Shown piece by piece: positions 8,129-16,651 of a stretch of 64,000 nt of DNA (position 1 is the stretch's first letter; each line of letters opens with the position of its first letter). Under the pieces are notes generated by a model. The model did not search any database. It was not told the DNA's origin and saw only the letters and a program-made list of their open reading frames with translations. Source of the DNA: Aliisedimentitalea scapharcae (GTDB taxonomy: Bacteria; Pseudomonadota; Alphaproteobacteria; Rhodobacterales; Rhodobacteraceae); assembly GCF_045277565.1 (NCBI RefSeq), contig NZ_CP123584.1:1364001-1428000 (forward strand), written 5' to 3'. The translations under genes were made by a program, and so were the position numbers.

Positions 8129-9411
8129 GCGTTTTTCTCCGCCAGATCAACCAGCAGGCTGGCGGCCTTTTCCTGGCCGTTCTGCGATTGCATATGTTCA
8201 GAGGTCGCGCGCAACTTGGCTGCCATGGCTTCATCGGTCAGGCAGGCTTCGATCTTGTCGATCATCTCCCGGTCGGTCCAGTCATAGCGATCTGACCGGA
8301 ACCCGTGACCGGTTTCCTGCACCCGCATGGCATTGTCGTGCCCATCCCAGACATAGGCCATGATGATCGCGGGCTTGCCGAAGTACAGGCATTCGGTGAA
8401 CGAATTGTTGCCTCCGTGGTGGATCACCAAATCGACCTGTGGGATGACCGAGGGCTGCGGGAACCAGCTGTCGATGATCACATTATCGGGGATGTCGGAA
8501 TAGTCGTCCTTGTAGTCCCCCACATTCACCAACGCACGGTAGCGACTGTTACCGATCAATGTGATCAGCCGTTTCAGAAGATCGGTGTCACCGGCACCAA
8601 GCGATCCGAAGGAGACGTAAAGCAGAGGGCCATCATTGTTCTTTTTGAACGTCGGCACCTCATAGGGGTCGTCCTGACGCACACACCCTTCGAGGTACTG
8701 GAACTGCGCCGGATCCAGCGGTACCGGGCGGTTATAACGCGCCTGTTCCGGGTACAGCAGCAGGTTCAGATACGGCGAGGCCTCAAAGAATTGGCCGACC
8801 GGATAGGCGTCTTCGTTGTTTGCGGCGAGAAACGCGTTGAAGTCGTCATGGATCGGCTTGATGACTTCGTGGAATTTGGCGCGAAAGGCGGCATGTCCTT
8901 CGGAATCGTTCTCGGACATACCGGACAGATGCGGTGGGATGGCGTCATCTTCGATTTCGTTTTCCGAACAGGAGATAATGCGCACCCAAGGCACACCGTG
9001 TTGTTTGATGGCCGGGAACAGGATCACATTGTCCACGGAAATAACGTCAGGTTTGATTTCGGCCAATATGCCGGGCAAATCCTTTTGCGCCCATTTGGCG
9101 CTGTCTACGATCGCCTCCCAGCATTCCTTGACATAATTGTCGATCTGATCGATCGGGGCCTTGCGGAAATTGGGGATGTGACCGTTGATGAAGTCCTCCC
9201 AGAATTTGGCCATTTGTTCTGCGGGCATGGGTTCGGACAGGTTCACCGGGTGGGCCTCGAAGCCATATCCCTTGTAAACATCGACAAAACCGGGATCGGA
9301 CAGGAACACGGCCTTGTGGCCTTTGCGTTCGACCGCCTGCGCGATTCCAACTGAATTCAGGGCTGGACCAAAGGCTGCCTCGGGGAAGAAGGCAAAGGTT
9401 TTCTGTTCCAT
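8125..9411 (-). CDS. UGT-like GT-B glycosyltransferase, copy 1
   Basis: A 428-residue GT-B fold enzyme of the UDP-glycosyltransferase (GT1/MGT) type. The N-terminal half starts FAFFPEAAFGPALNSVGIAQ, an acceptor-side Rossmann domain. The C-terminal half has LLYVSFGSLG, WFPQPSVI and a PSPG-like donor motif HHGGNNSFTECLYFGKPAI followed by DGHDNA. No signal peptide or membrane segment, so it acts in the cytoplasm. Family members transfer a sugar from a nucleotide donor to a small molecule. AGGAGAAATTC precedes the ATG. It lies between the transporter ATPase gene (57-bp gap) and the cupins, so it is co-transcribed with import and oxidation genes. Acceptor unknown. Confidence 0.82.
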   Translation of the reverse strand: MEQKTFAFFPEAAFGPALNSVGIAQAVERKGHKAVFLSDPGFVDVYKGYGFEAHPVNLSEPMPAEQMAKFWEDFINGHIPNFRKAPIDQIDNYVKECWEAIVDSAKWAQKDLPGILAEIKPDVISVDNVILFPAIKQHGVPWVRIISCSENEIEDDAIPPHLSGMSENDSEGHAAFRAKFHEVIKPIHDDFNAFLAANNEDAYPVGQFFEASPYLNLLLYPEQARYNRPVPLDPAQFQYLEGCVRQDDPYEVPTFKKNNDGPLLYVSFGSLGAGDTDLLKRLITLIGNSRYRALVNVGDYKDDYSDIPDNVIIDSWFPQPSVIPQVDLVIHHGGNNSFTECLYFGKPAIIMAYVWDGHDNAMRVQETGHGFRSDRYDWTDREMIDKIEACLTDEAMAAKLRATSEHMQSQNGQEKAASLLVDLAEKNA

Positions 9412-9468
9412 GAATTTCTCCTCTGTTGTGTGCTCCGGCTGTTGCGGCCGGTTGGGTCGGGGCCGTGC

Positions 9469-10533
9469 TCAGACGGCAAAAACGCGGGTATCTTTGGCCG
9501 TCCAACTGACAGTGATCTGTTCGCCGATGGTCAGCGGCTGGCCTTCGGCGGCATCTGCGGTCAGGCGCACCATGACTGGATCTGGGGACAAGGGAGTGTT
9601 CAGATGTACCTGCAGATCCAGCCCGTGATAGGCCACGGCACTGACACGGCCGGTCAGGGTATTGTCGCCATCGCGCTGTCCCAGTCGCAGTCGTTCGGGG
9701 CGCACAGCGGCGACGGCCCGTTCCCCGTCGACGGTGTCATGATCCAGAGGTGCGGAAATTCGGGTGCCGTCCTGGGCCACCAACGCATCGCCCACCCGCT
9801 GGACCGGCAGGAAATTCATCACACCGATAAAGTCGGCGGCAAAGCGGCTTTGGGGGTGTTCATAGATTTCGTGCGGTGTGCCGCATTGCAGAAGTTTGCC
9901 GTCCTTTAGAATGGCAATCCGATCCGCCATCACCAGGGCTTCTTCCTGATCGTGGGTCACGATAATGAATGTAATGCCGAATTCATGCTGAATGCGTTTC
10001 AGTTCAAGCTGCATGTCACCCCGCAGCTTCTTGTCCAGTGCGCCCAGCGGTTCATCCAACAGCAGCAGCCGGGGCCGTTTGACCAACGCACGGGCCAGGG
10101 CGACCCGTTGACGTTGCCCCCCCGACAGTTGGTCGGGTTTGCGGTTGGCGAGCGGCGACAGCTGAATAACTTCCAGGATCTCATCGACCCGCTGTTTGAT
10201 CTCGGGTTTGGGCAGCTTTTCCATCTCCAGCCCATAGGCGATGTTCTGGAACACCGTCATATGCGGAAACAGGGCATAGGACTGAAACATCAGGTTTACC
10301 GGGCGGTGGTTGGGGAGAATGTCGGAAATGTCCTGCCCATCCAGCAAAATGGACCCGGCGTTGGGTGTTTCAAATCCGGCCAGCATCCGCAGCAGGGTGG
10401 TCTTGCCGCTGCCCGAAGCCCCCAGCAGGGCAAAGAATTCGTTTTCGCGGATGTCCAGATCGATCCCGGCCACGGCTTTGATCGCGCCGAACCGCTTTTC
10501 TATGTTTCTGAGCGACAGCAAGGTCTGGGTCAT
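9469..10533 (-). CDS. Polyamine-type ABC importer ATPase (PotA-like)
   Basis: A 354-residue ABC ATPase. Walker A GASGSGKT, Q-loop in NLMFQSYALFPHMTV, signature LSGGQRQR, Walker B LLLLDEPLG, and H-loop IIVTHDQEEA are all canonical. The C-terminal about 100 residues form the TOBE-like regulatory domain of the PotA/FbpC class. It energises the two permeases encoded just upstream. ATG 10533 overlaps the permease stop as ATGA. Substrate class (polyamine or related cationic amine) is inferred from family and neighbours. Confidence 0.9.
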   Translation of the reverse strand: MTQTLLSLRNIEKRFGAIKAVAGIDLDIRENEFFALLGASGSGKTTLLRMLAGFETPNAGSILLDGQDISDILPNHRPVNLMFQSYALFPHMTVFQNIAYGLEMEKLPKPEIKQRVDEILEVIQLSPLANRKPDQLSGGQRQRVALARALVKRPRLLLLDEPLGALDKKLRGDMQLELKRIQHEFGITFIIVTHDQEEALVMADRIAILKDGKLLQCGTPHEIYEHPQSRFAADFIGVMNFLPVQRVGDALVAQDGTRISAPLDHDTVDGERAVAAVRPERLRLGQRDGDNTLTGRVSAVAYHGLDLQVHLNTPLSPDPVMVRLTADAAEGQPLTIGEQITVSWTAKDTRVFAV

Positions 10534-11321
10534 TGTCCCGGAAGCCCTCCGCGGTTGAGACGTTGCGACAGGGCGAGCGCGATGACGGAAAATGTCATCA
10601 CAAGAGTCGCCAATGCGTTGATTTCCGGTGTGACGCCAAAGCGGATCATGGCAAAGATCTGCATTGGCAAGGTGATTGAATCCCGACCGGCACCTGCGGT
10701 GAAAAAGGCGATGATGAATTCATCCACAGACAAGGTGAACGCCAGCAGCGCCCCAGCGATCACCGCGGGCAGCATCACCGGCAAAACCACCCGCCACAGA
10801 GTGATCGGGGTCGAAGCTCCCAGATCGACCGAGGCCTCGACAATCGACCAGTCGAACGTCTTGAGCCGTGCGCGGACGACGGAACAGACAAAGGCAAGGT
10901 TGAACACAACGTGGCTGACAATCACCGTGTGCAGACCCATGGTCACATTCAGCAAGGAAAAGAAACTGAGCAGTGCAATCGCCAGCACGATGTCGGGAAT
11001 GATCATCGGGGCAAAGATGATGGTTTCGATGAAGCGCCCCTTGCGACGGCGGATTTCAACGCCGATGGCCAACAGGGTGCCCAGGATAGTGGCCAGAACA
11101 GTTGATACGACGGCTACAAAGAGCGTGTTCAACGCTGCACCGATGATTTCGTCGTTGGCAAAGAGCGCGCCATACCATTTGGTCGAAAATCCGGTCCATG
11201 CCGTCGGCAGGCCACCGTCATTGAACGACAGGGCAAACAGCACCGAAATCGGGATATAGAGAAAGGCAAAAACGGCCGAAAGGATCATCAGCATCAGGCG
11301 GCGATTGGCTTGACCGTGCAT
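10530..11321 (-). CDS. ABC importer permease (PotC-like)
   Basis: A 263-residue inner-membrane permease with about six hydrophobic segments, the first starting LMLMILSAVFAFLYIPI. The cytoplasmic coupling loop EASVDLGASTPITLWRVVLP is the EAA motif that docks onto the ATPase. I chose ATG 11321, 1 bp after the upstream permease stop and with GGGAGGGCAGC just before it; starts up to 11366 would lie inside that gene. Pairs with the PotB-like subunit. Confidence 0.88.
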   Translation of the reverse strand: MHGQANRRLMLMILSAVFAFLYIPISVLFALSFNDGGLPTAWTGFSTKWYGALFANDEIIGAALNTLFVAVVSTVLATILGTLLAIGVEIRRRKGRFIETIIFAPMIIPDIVLAIALLSFFSLLNVTMGLHTVIVSHVVFNLAFVCSVVRARLKTFDWSIVEASVDLGASTPITLWRVVLPVMLPAVIAGALLAFTLSVDEFIIAFFTAGAGRDSITLPMQIFAMIRFGVTPEINALATLVMTFSVIALALSQRLNRGGLPGQ

Positions 11322-11322
11322 C

Positions 11323-12177
11323 TCAGCTGCCCTCCCCACGTGCGCCCGAGGCGCGTTCCGTGGCAAACGTCTGAAGCGTCAGCAACCCCATCATGATCGC
11401 GATCAGAAACATCGACAGTGCCGCGCCAAACGGCCAGTCGTTGGCGGTCAGAAATTGGGCATAGACCAGGTTGCCGATCATCTGGAATTGACCACCCCCC
11501 AACAAGGCGGGGGTTACGAAATTTCCGATCGACAAAACAAAAACAAAGACAAATCCGGTGGCGATCCCTGGAACAGTCATGGGCAGGGTCACCCGGCGAA
11601 ACGTTGTCCACCCCGACCCGCCCAGATCGCGCGAGGCTTCGGTGATTTCGGGATTCAGCCGGGACAGCGGCGCATAACAGGCCAGAATGACAAACGGCAA
11701 ATAGTTGTACACGAGCCCGATCACCACCGCGCTTTCGGTATACAGCATCTTGGGCAGTTCGCCTTCATAGCCAAATGTCTGAACCAGCGAAGCAATCAGC
11801 CCCTCGCGGTTCAGCAGCACGATCCAGGCATAGGTTCGCACCAGATAGTTTGACCAGAACGGCAGAACCGCAAAGAACAGCAGGATTGGTTGGCGCCTGG
11901 CGGGCGCAGCAGCTATCGCATAGGCCGCAGCATACCCGACAACAACCGCGATCCCGGCTGACAGCCCGGCGATCCAGGCGGATTTCAGGAATATCCCGGC
12001 ATAGAGCGGATCAAAAACCAGCCAGATATTTTCCAGCGTAAACGTGTATTCGATGCCGCCATAAATGCCCCGCCGAAAGAACGCCAAGGCCAGAATCAGC
12101 AGGCAGGGGATCACCATCAGGCCGGTCAGCCATGCCAGGGCCGGGGACATCAGGTACAGGGACTTGCGGTCAGTCAT
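11323..12177 (-). CDS. ABC importer permease (PotB-like)
   Basis: A 284-residue membrane protein with about six transmembrane segments. The EAA coupling loop reads EASRDLGGSGWTTFRRVTLP. It contains the VLPFWSNYLVRTYAW segment typical of the spermidine/putrescine PotB family. It is separated from the binding-protein gene by a 110-bp spacer with a stem-loop, and followed 1 bp later by the PotC-like gene. Confidence 0.88.
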   Translation of the reverse strand: MTDRKSLYLMSPALAWLTGLMVIPCLLILALAFFRRGIYGGIEYTFTLENIWLVFDPLYAGIFLKSAWIAGLSAGIAVVVGYAAAYAIAAAPARRQPILLFFAVLPFWSNYLVRTYAWIVLLNREGLIASLVQTFGYEGELPKMLYTESAVVIGLVYNYLPFVILACYAPLSRLNPEITEASRDLGGSGWTTFRRVTLPMTVPGIATGFVFVFVLSIGNFVTPALLGGGQFQMIGNLVYAQFLTANDWPFGAALSMFLIAIMMGLLTLQTFATERASGARGEGS

Positions 12178-12237
12178 CAGGGGCTCGTCACACGGACGCA
12201 GGCGATCAGATCACCCGGTCAACTTGATTGGAAAAGG

Positions 12238-12265
12238 CGGCCCGACGCCATTCAAGCACCGGGCC
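12238..12265 (-). terminator. Stem-loop in the binding-protein/permease spacer
   Basis: On the minus strand GGCCCG and CGGGCC pair around a short loop, followed by CCGCCTTTTCC. A hairpin plus T-run directly after a periplasmic binding-protein gene fits partial termination or 3'-end protection of its mRNA, lowering expression of the membrane subunits. The T-run is short, so readthrough is expected. Activity is inferred. Confidence 0.4.
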
Positions 12266-12287
12266 AAGTATCCCACTGGGATCGGGA

Positions 12288-13337
12288 TCAGTTGGCGGCC
12301 TTGATTTCAGACACGGCGCGGGAATAGGCCCGGGTTGCCTCGCCCACATCGCGCAGCTGTTCGTATCCGACCAGCGTATCCGGGGTCAGACCCATATTCG
12401 GAAAACTGGCAATGAAATCGGCGGACAGGGCTGACATGGCCGGCTCGTTTGGCACCTTGTACAGGATGTTTTCCGCTGCCCAACCGTGGTTCTTGGCATC
12501 CAGAATGAAATCCACGAACGCATAGGCCGCGTCCTTGTTTTCCGAATTCTTAAGGATCACCATGGTGTCGACCCACAGATCCGAACCCTCATTCGGGATC
12601 ACATATTTGATGTCGGCGTTTTCCCCGATGCCATAGTTGCACCAGCCATCCCAAGCGTGGACCAATTCCGCCTCGCCCGACACCAGTTTGGCGTAAAAGG
12701 TGGTATCGTCATAGGCCAGCAACGTCTTCTTGGCTTGGATCAGCAGGTCGCGGACTTCGTTCAGCTTGTCGCCATCGGTTTCATTCACCGAATACCCTTT
12801 GGCCAACTGACCGGCAGCCAGCAGCCAGCGGTCGGTGGCGAGCATGGTTGTCTTGCCGTTCAGGTCGTCGCTGGGATCCAGCAAGTCCATCCAGCTGTCG
12901 GGGGTATCGGCCACCAGGTCGGACCGATAGCACAATCCGGTCGTCCCCCAGGCATAGGGAACCGAAAACATGTTGCCGGGATCATGCTCCAGTTTGGTCG
13001 CCTGATCATAAAGGTTCGCCATGTTGGGGATCTTGGCGTGGTCCAGGTCCTCGGCCAGTCCAAGATTATGGAGCACTTCGGCAAAAGGGGACGACACAAA
13101 GACGACGTCATATCCCTTGCCCTTGGAGGCAATCAGCTTGCCCATGATCTCTTCGTTGGTGCCATGCAGAACCAATTCGGCACTGTTGCCGCTGGCCGCG
13201 TTAAAGCTGTCGATGGCATCGGGGGCCATATAGCCATCCCAGTTGGACACCACCAACCCGTCGGCGGCCAAGGTGCTGGCGCTGAACGTCAGGCACAGAC
13301 CCACTGCGGTGAGCGTTTTCGGGACCTTTCGAAACAT
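12288..13337 (-). CDS. Periplasmic substrate-binding protein of polyamine-type ABC importer (PotD/F-like)
   Basis: A 349-residue secreted binding protein. The N-terminus has a Sec signal peptide ending near STLA/AD, followed by LVVSNWDGYMAPDAIDSF, the usual opening of PotD/PotF proteins. Aromatic and acidic residues that could cage an amine are present (AWDGW, DLWVDT) but I cannot assign ligand contacts. ATG 13337 is chosen because GAGGAG lies 8 nt upstream and the signal peptide begins there; upstream extension to 13406 is unlikely. First gene of the minus-strand operon, driven from the divergent region shared with the regulator gene. Confidence 0.88.
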   Translation of the reverse strand: MFRKVPKTLTAVGLCLTFSASTLAADGLVVSNWDGYMAPDAIDSFNAASGNSAELVLHGTNEEIMGKLIASKGKGYDVVFVSSPFAEVLHNLGLAEDLDHAKIPNMANLYDQATKLEHDPGNMFSVPYAWGTTGLCYRSDLVADTPDSWMDLLDPSDDLNGKTTMLATDRWLLAAGQLAKGYSVNETDGDKLNEVRDLLIQAKKTLLAYDDTTFYAKLVSGEAELVHAWDGWCNYGIGENADIKYVIPNEGSDLWVDTMVILKNSENKDAAYAFVDFILDAKNHGWAAENILYKVPNEPAMSALSADFIASFPNMGLTPDTLVGYEQLRDVGEATRAYSRAVSEIKAAN

Positions 13338-13433
13338 TCCAATTCTCCTCGTTTCCTGTTGGATGCCGCATGTCCACGGGACCTGCGGTTTTTGGTTTTG
13401 TTCCAAGCGGCTGTTGTTCGCCGCACTGCAATC

Positions 13434-13490
13434 TAGTATTAATGAAAGAAAAAGTACGTCAAACTGTATTCGTTGTTCTTTTTTGACTTG
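13434..13490. promoter_or_regulatory. Divergent promoter region between importer operon and regulator
   Basis: The 194-bp spacer carries a minus-strand TTGACG at 13462-13457 with ATACTA 17 nt further on, a plausible sigma-70 promoter for the importer operon. A plus-strand TTGACT at 13483-13488 could serve the regulator. The two face each other as GTCAAA...TTTTGAC, an imperfect inverted arrangement that would let one bound repressor control both arms. No operator has been proven. Confidence 0.4.
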
Positions 13491-13531
13491 GTCACTTTGC
13501 GGGCCTTGTTGTGCCTGAAGGGAGTCGGGAG

Positions 13532-14464
13532 ATGTCAGAGATTAGGCGCAATGCTCGGCAAAGCCATATCGCTCTCGCCAAGCAGGTGTTGAGTATCGCG
13601 TTGGAGCGGGGCATGAGGCGCGGTGATCACTTGCCGGAGCAGGCGTTTTCCGAGGCTTGCGGTGTGTCGCGAACGCCAATTCGATCTGCATTTAAGATGT
13701 TGGAGAGAAATGATATTTTGGAGTGGCGTCAGGAAGAGGGATTCTTTCTGGCTGTGGATGCGGCGGACCAGGCTTCCAGGGCCTTGGAGGCATTTGAGGA
13801 GGCGGAGGATTCGTTGGCGCGACGGATCCTTTCGGATCGGGCGGATCGGCGCATTGAGGATGTGCAATCAGTGAGTGCTTTGGTGCGGCGGTATGGTGTG
13901 TCACGCAACTCGGTACTACTTGCGCTAAAAATACTATCTCAAGATGGAATTGTTACGCAATTGCCGGGGCGGGCCTGGGCCTTTCAGCCCATGATCGATT
14001 CGCCCAAATCTGTCGATGAAAGCTTTGACTTCCGTCTGTCCATGGAGCCACAGGCCATCATGGCACCGGGATTTTCGCTGGATATCAAGCGGGCCGGGTT
14101 GCTGAGAACACAGATCGACGATTTCCTGCGTGCTGGCGAAGAGCGTCTGACCACGGGTGGATTTCGCCGTATCGACACTGAATTTCACAGCCTCATCGCG
14201 CAAAGTTCAGGGAATCGGTTTGTGCGCGGCGCTCTGTTGGCGCATCACCGATTGCGCAAGGCATCCCGACGCAGTACGTCGATGCCGAGTTTTCGCATGA
14301 GACAGGCCATGATCGAACACCTGGAAATTCTGGACAGCCTGGAACGCAACCAATTCGACCTGGCTGCTGACCAAATGGTGGTGCATCTGCGCCGCTCGCG
14401 CATTCGACGGCCCGAGGCAGCGAACCGGGGTATCCCGCCTTTGACAAGAGGGCCACGCGCGTGA
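13532..14464 (+). CDS. GntR-type transcriptional regulator with two winged-helix segments
   Basis: A 310-residue regulator. The first winged helix is around residues 20-60 (LPEQAFSEACGVSRTPIRSA). A second HTH-like segment, ALVRRYGVSRNSVLLALKIL, follows near residue 115-135. The rest resembles the all-helical FadR-type effector domain (FCD), with RIDTEFHSLIAQSSGN matching its ligand-binding D-x-x-FH motif. It probably senses the imported compound and controls both divergent arms. ATG 13532 has AGGGAG 7 nt upstream. Its stop overlaps the next gene's GTG start, so regulator and glycosyltransferase are translationally coupled. Confidence 0.8.
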   Translation: MSEIRRNARQSHIALAKQVLSIALERGMRRGDHLPEQAFSEACGVSRTPIRSAFKMLERNDILEWRQEEGFFLAVDAADQASRALEAFEEAEDSLARRILSDRADRRIEDVQSVSALVRRYGVSRNSVLLALKILSQDGIVTQLPGRAWAFQPMIDSPKSVDESFDFRLSMEPQAIMAPGFSLDIKRAGLLRTQIDDFLRAGEERLTTGGFRRIDTEFHSLIAQSSGNRFVRGALLAHHRLRKASRRSTSMPSFRMRQAMIEHLEILDSLERNQFDLAADQMVVHLRRSRIRRPEAANRGIPPLTRGPRA

Positions 14465-15747
14465 CTGTTTCGCCCACCATTGCCCTGTTCCCCGAAGCCG
14501 GTTTCGGTGCGGGGCTGAACTGTGTTGGCATTGCCCAGGAACTGCGGCACCAGGGGGCCAATCCCGTGTTCATCTGCCACCCGGGGTTTACCGGTGTCTT
14601 TGCCGAATACGGGTTCAAGGAATACCACCTGCCGCAAAGGCTCAAGAATAGCGCCGAGGCGGTAGAAGACTATTGGCAAGGCTTTATCACGACGCATCTG
14701 CCGCATTTCAACCTGACACCGTTGGAGCAATTGCCGACCTATGTTGCCCCCACATGGGAGGCTATCGTCGATACGGCGATTGCGGTCGAAAACGATCTGG
14801 GCGCGCTTCTGGACCGGATCAAACCCGATGCCGTCCTGCTGGACAATGTCATCATGTTCCCAGCCATCGCCAAGGCGGGGTGCCCCTGGGTGCGGATCGT
14901 CTCCTGTGCGGAAACCGAGATCCCCGATCCAGCTGTGCCACCCTATTTATCTGGGCTGGATGGTGACGACGCCACAGGTCGCGTGGCGTTCAAGAAAGCC
15001 TATGATCGGCACACCCGCACGTCGCATGCACGCTATAACGAATTTCGCAAGAAACGTGGCGCGGCGGCGCTGCCCCCTGGTCTGTTTCTGGAGCCGTCAC
15101 CGTCGCTGAACCTGTTGCTGGCACCCACCGCAGTGCGCCATGACAGGGAAAACCAGTTGTCCGCAGAGCAATTCGTTTTCCTGGAAGGATGTGTGCGGCA
15201 AGAGGCTCCCTTCGAAATTCCCGACTTTCCGGTCAATGATGGTCCGATGATTTACATCAGCTTCGGGTCCCTTGGTGCCATAGATACCGATTTGATCCGT
15301 CGTATGATTGATGTCTTTGCCACAATTCCAGCGCGATTTCTGGTCAATGTTGGCGGGTTCGAAGATTCGTATGAACATATCCCCGACAACGTCCATCTGG
15401 GTAATTGGTTTCCGCAACCATCCGTCGTCGCCCAATCCGCGCTTTTCATCCACCATGGCGGCAACAACAGCTTTTGCGAGGCGTTGTTTCATGGGGTGCC
15501 CTCGCTGGTCATGCCGTATTGTTGGGATGGCCATGACAACGCGCGCCGCGCCGAAGTCAAAGGGGTTGGTCGCCGGTTTGATCGAGCCAATTGGACGGCG
15601 CGGTCCCTGCGGTCCGAAATTTTGTCTCTTTTGAATGATGACGACATGCGTGTGCGCCTCAAAGCCGTCTCACATCAGATGCAGCGCCATTCTGGGACGC
15701 AACGGGCCGCGCAATCGGTGTTGGATCTGGTCGCCAAAAACCGATAG
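14461..15747 (+). CDS. UGT-like GT-B glycosyltransferase, copy 2
   Basis: A 428-residue paralogue of the enzyme at 8125-9411, of identical length and with shared landmarks: ALFPEAGFGAGLNCVGIAQE, DNVIMFPAI, IYISFGSLGA, NWFPQPSVV and HHGGNNSFCEALFHGVPSL. By eye roughly half of residues match. GTG start at 14461 overlaps the regulator stop (GTGA). Being coupled to the regulator, it may make or modify the inducer, or provide basal activity before the main operon is induced; both are inference. Acceptor and donor unknown. Confidence 0.82.
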   Translation: MTVSPTIALFPEAGFGAGLNCVGIAQELRHQGANPVFICHPGFTGVFAEYGFKEYHLPQRLKNSAEAVEDYWQGFITTHLPHFNLTPLEQLPTYVAPTWEAIVDTAIAVENDLGALLDRIKPDAVLLDNVIMFPAIAKAGCPWVRIVSCAETEIPDPAVPPYLSGLDGDDATGRVAFKKAYDRHTRTSHARYNEFRKKRGAAALPPGLFLEPSPSLNLLLAPTAVRHDRENQLSAEQFVFLEGCVRQEAPFEIPDFPVNDGPMIYISFGSLGAIDTDLIRRMIDVFATIPARFLVNVGGFEDSYEHIPDNVHLGNWFPQPSVVAQSALFIHHGGNNSFCEALFHGVPSLVMPYCWDGHDNARRAEVKGVGRRFDRANWTARSLRSEILSLLNDDDMRVRLKAVSHQMQRHSGTQRAAQSVLDLVAKNR

Positions 15748-15757
15748 CCACCCGGTT

Positions 15758-16507
15758 TCAGGTGTCGAATGCGCGGCGGAGCCCGGCCGCAATCAGGGCT
15801 GGAATTTCGGGCAATAGGCCAACAACAGGCAGCAGATCTCCGGCAAACCCCGCGTCCTGCAAAGCCTTGGTGATATCATTGCGAACGTGGTCGCCCTGTT
15901 GAGCAAAAAAGGGGAGACACAAGGTTTGGGTTCCGCATTTTCCTGCAGCATCTGTCACAAAGGGGCGTTGTTCGACAAATCCGACGGTTAGTCGTGTGGT
16001 GTTGGCGACAGCGGACAGGGCCTCGGCAAAGCCATAGGCGGCTTCGGCGGCCGAATTTCCGCGCGCCGATCCATGTGCAGCCAGCAATAGGTCAGTTTCC
16101 GACAGAACCCAGCCCCGTTTTTCGGCTTGGGCATGGAGAAACCGGGCCACCATCGCCGGCAGGTCCGGATCCGAACCCAGCGGGTCGGTTGTTCTGGTGG
16201 ACCGCCCGGCCAGTCTTTTGGGCAGAACCTGATTTGTGAACCAACCTCGCGCCATAAAACAAGGATATACAAGCGCATCAGCGCCCGCCTGTTCACAGAC
16301 CTGTTCCAGCCTCCCCGGCATCGCCAGTGTGGCAGACAGAACTCTTGTGTGCGGCAATTCCGCCTGAACCTGTTGGGTCAATTGACTCAGCGCTGCTTCG
16401 GCGGGGGCCGGGGCCGAGGGCTGACCATGTGCGACCAGGATCGCTGCGGGGCGTGTATCTGTAGGCGAGGGCAATTGGGTCTCCACGGGTTCGGATGCCT
16501 TGTGCAA
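15758..16507 (-). CDS. CbiX-like sirohydrochlorin chelatase family protein
   Basis: A 249-residue protein with two CbiX-type halves. The first has AAILVAHGQPS and the second LLLAAHGSARGNSAAEAAYGF, with metal-binding His in the paired AHG motifs, and LCLPFFAQQGDHVRNDI near residue 205. Family members insert cobalt, nickel or iron into sirohydrochlorin. No cobalamin or siroheme genes flank it. The start is uncertain: a TTG at 16507 has AGG 8 nt upstream; GTG at 16486 is an alternative. Confidence 0.72.
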   Translation of the reverse strand: MHKASEPVETQLPSPTDTRPAAILVAHGQPSAPAPAEAALSQLTQQVQAELPHTRVLSATLAMPGRLEQVCEQAGADALVYPCFMARGWFTNQVLPKRLAGRSTRTTDPLGSDPDLPAMVARFLHAQAEKRGWVLSETDLLLAAHGSARGNSAAEAAYGFAEALSAVANTTRLTVGFVEQRPFVTDAAGKCGTQTLCLPFFAQQGDHVRNDITKALQDAGFAGDLLPVVGLLPEIPALIAAGLRRAFDT

Positions 16508-16576
16508 ATCGCAACCTAGGGCGCAGGGTGGGGGTTGGCAATCTTGTGCCAGAAAAGAATGCTCAGGGTGACGGGC

Positions 16577-16620
16577 AAAAATAAAAGACCCCCGTACCCA
16601 ATCGGGCTACAGGGGTCTTT
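16577..16620 (-). terminator. Rho-independent terminator of the LysR gene
   Basis: AAAGACCCC pairs with GGGGTCTTT around an 18-nt interior that can form further pairs (GTAGCCCG/CGGGTAC region). On the minus strand the stem is followed by TTTTATTTTTG. It lies 31 bp past the LysR stop, which fits its direction. Confidence 0.8.
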
Positions 16621-16651
16621 GGGGTCGCGTGAGGGGGGTGGACGGCTGGCT

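Noticed and set aside
8305..9354. 349-codon plus-strand frame opposite the first glycosyltransferase
   Set aside because: It mirrors the codon pattern of the true minus-strand gene, has no family resemblance and no ribosome site.
9952..11259. 435-codon plus-strand frame opposite the ATPase and permease genes
   Set aside because: Crosses two genuine overlapping minus-strand genes with full ABC transporter motifs.
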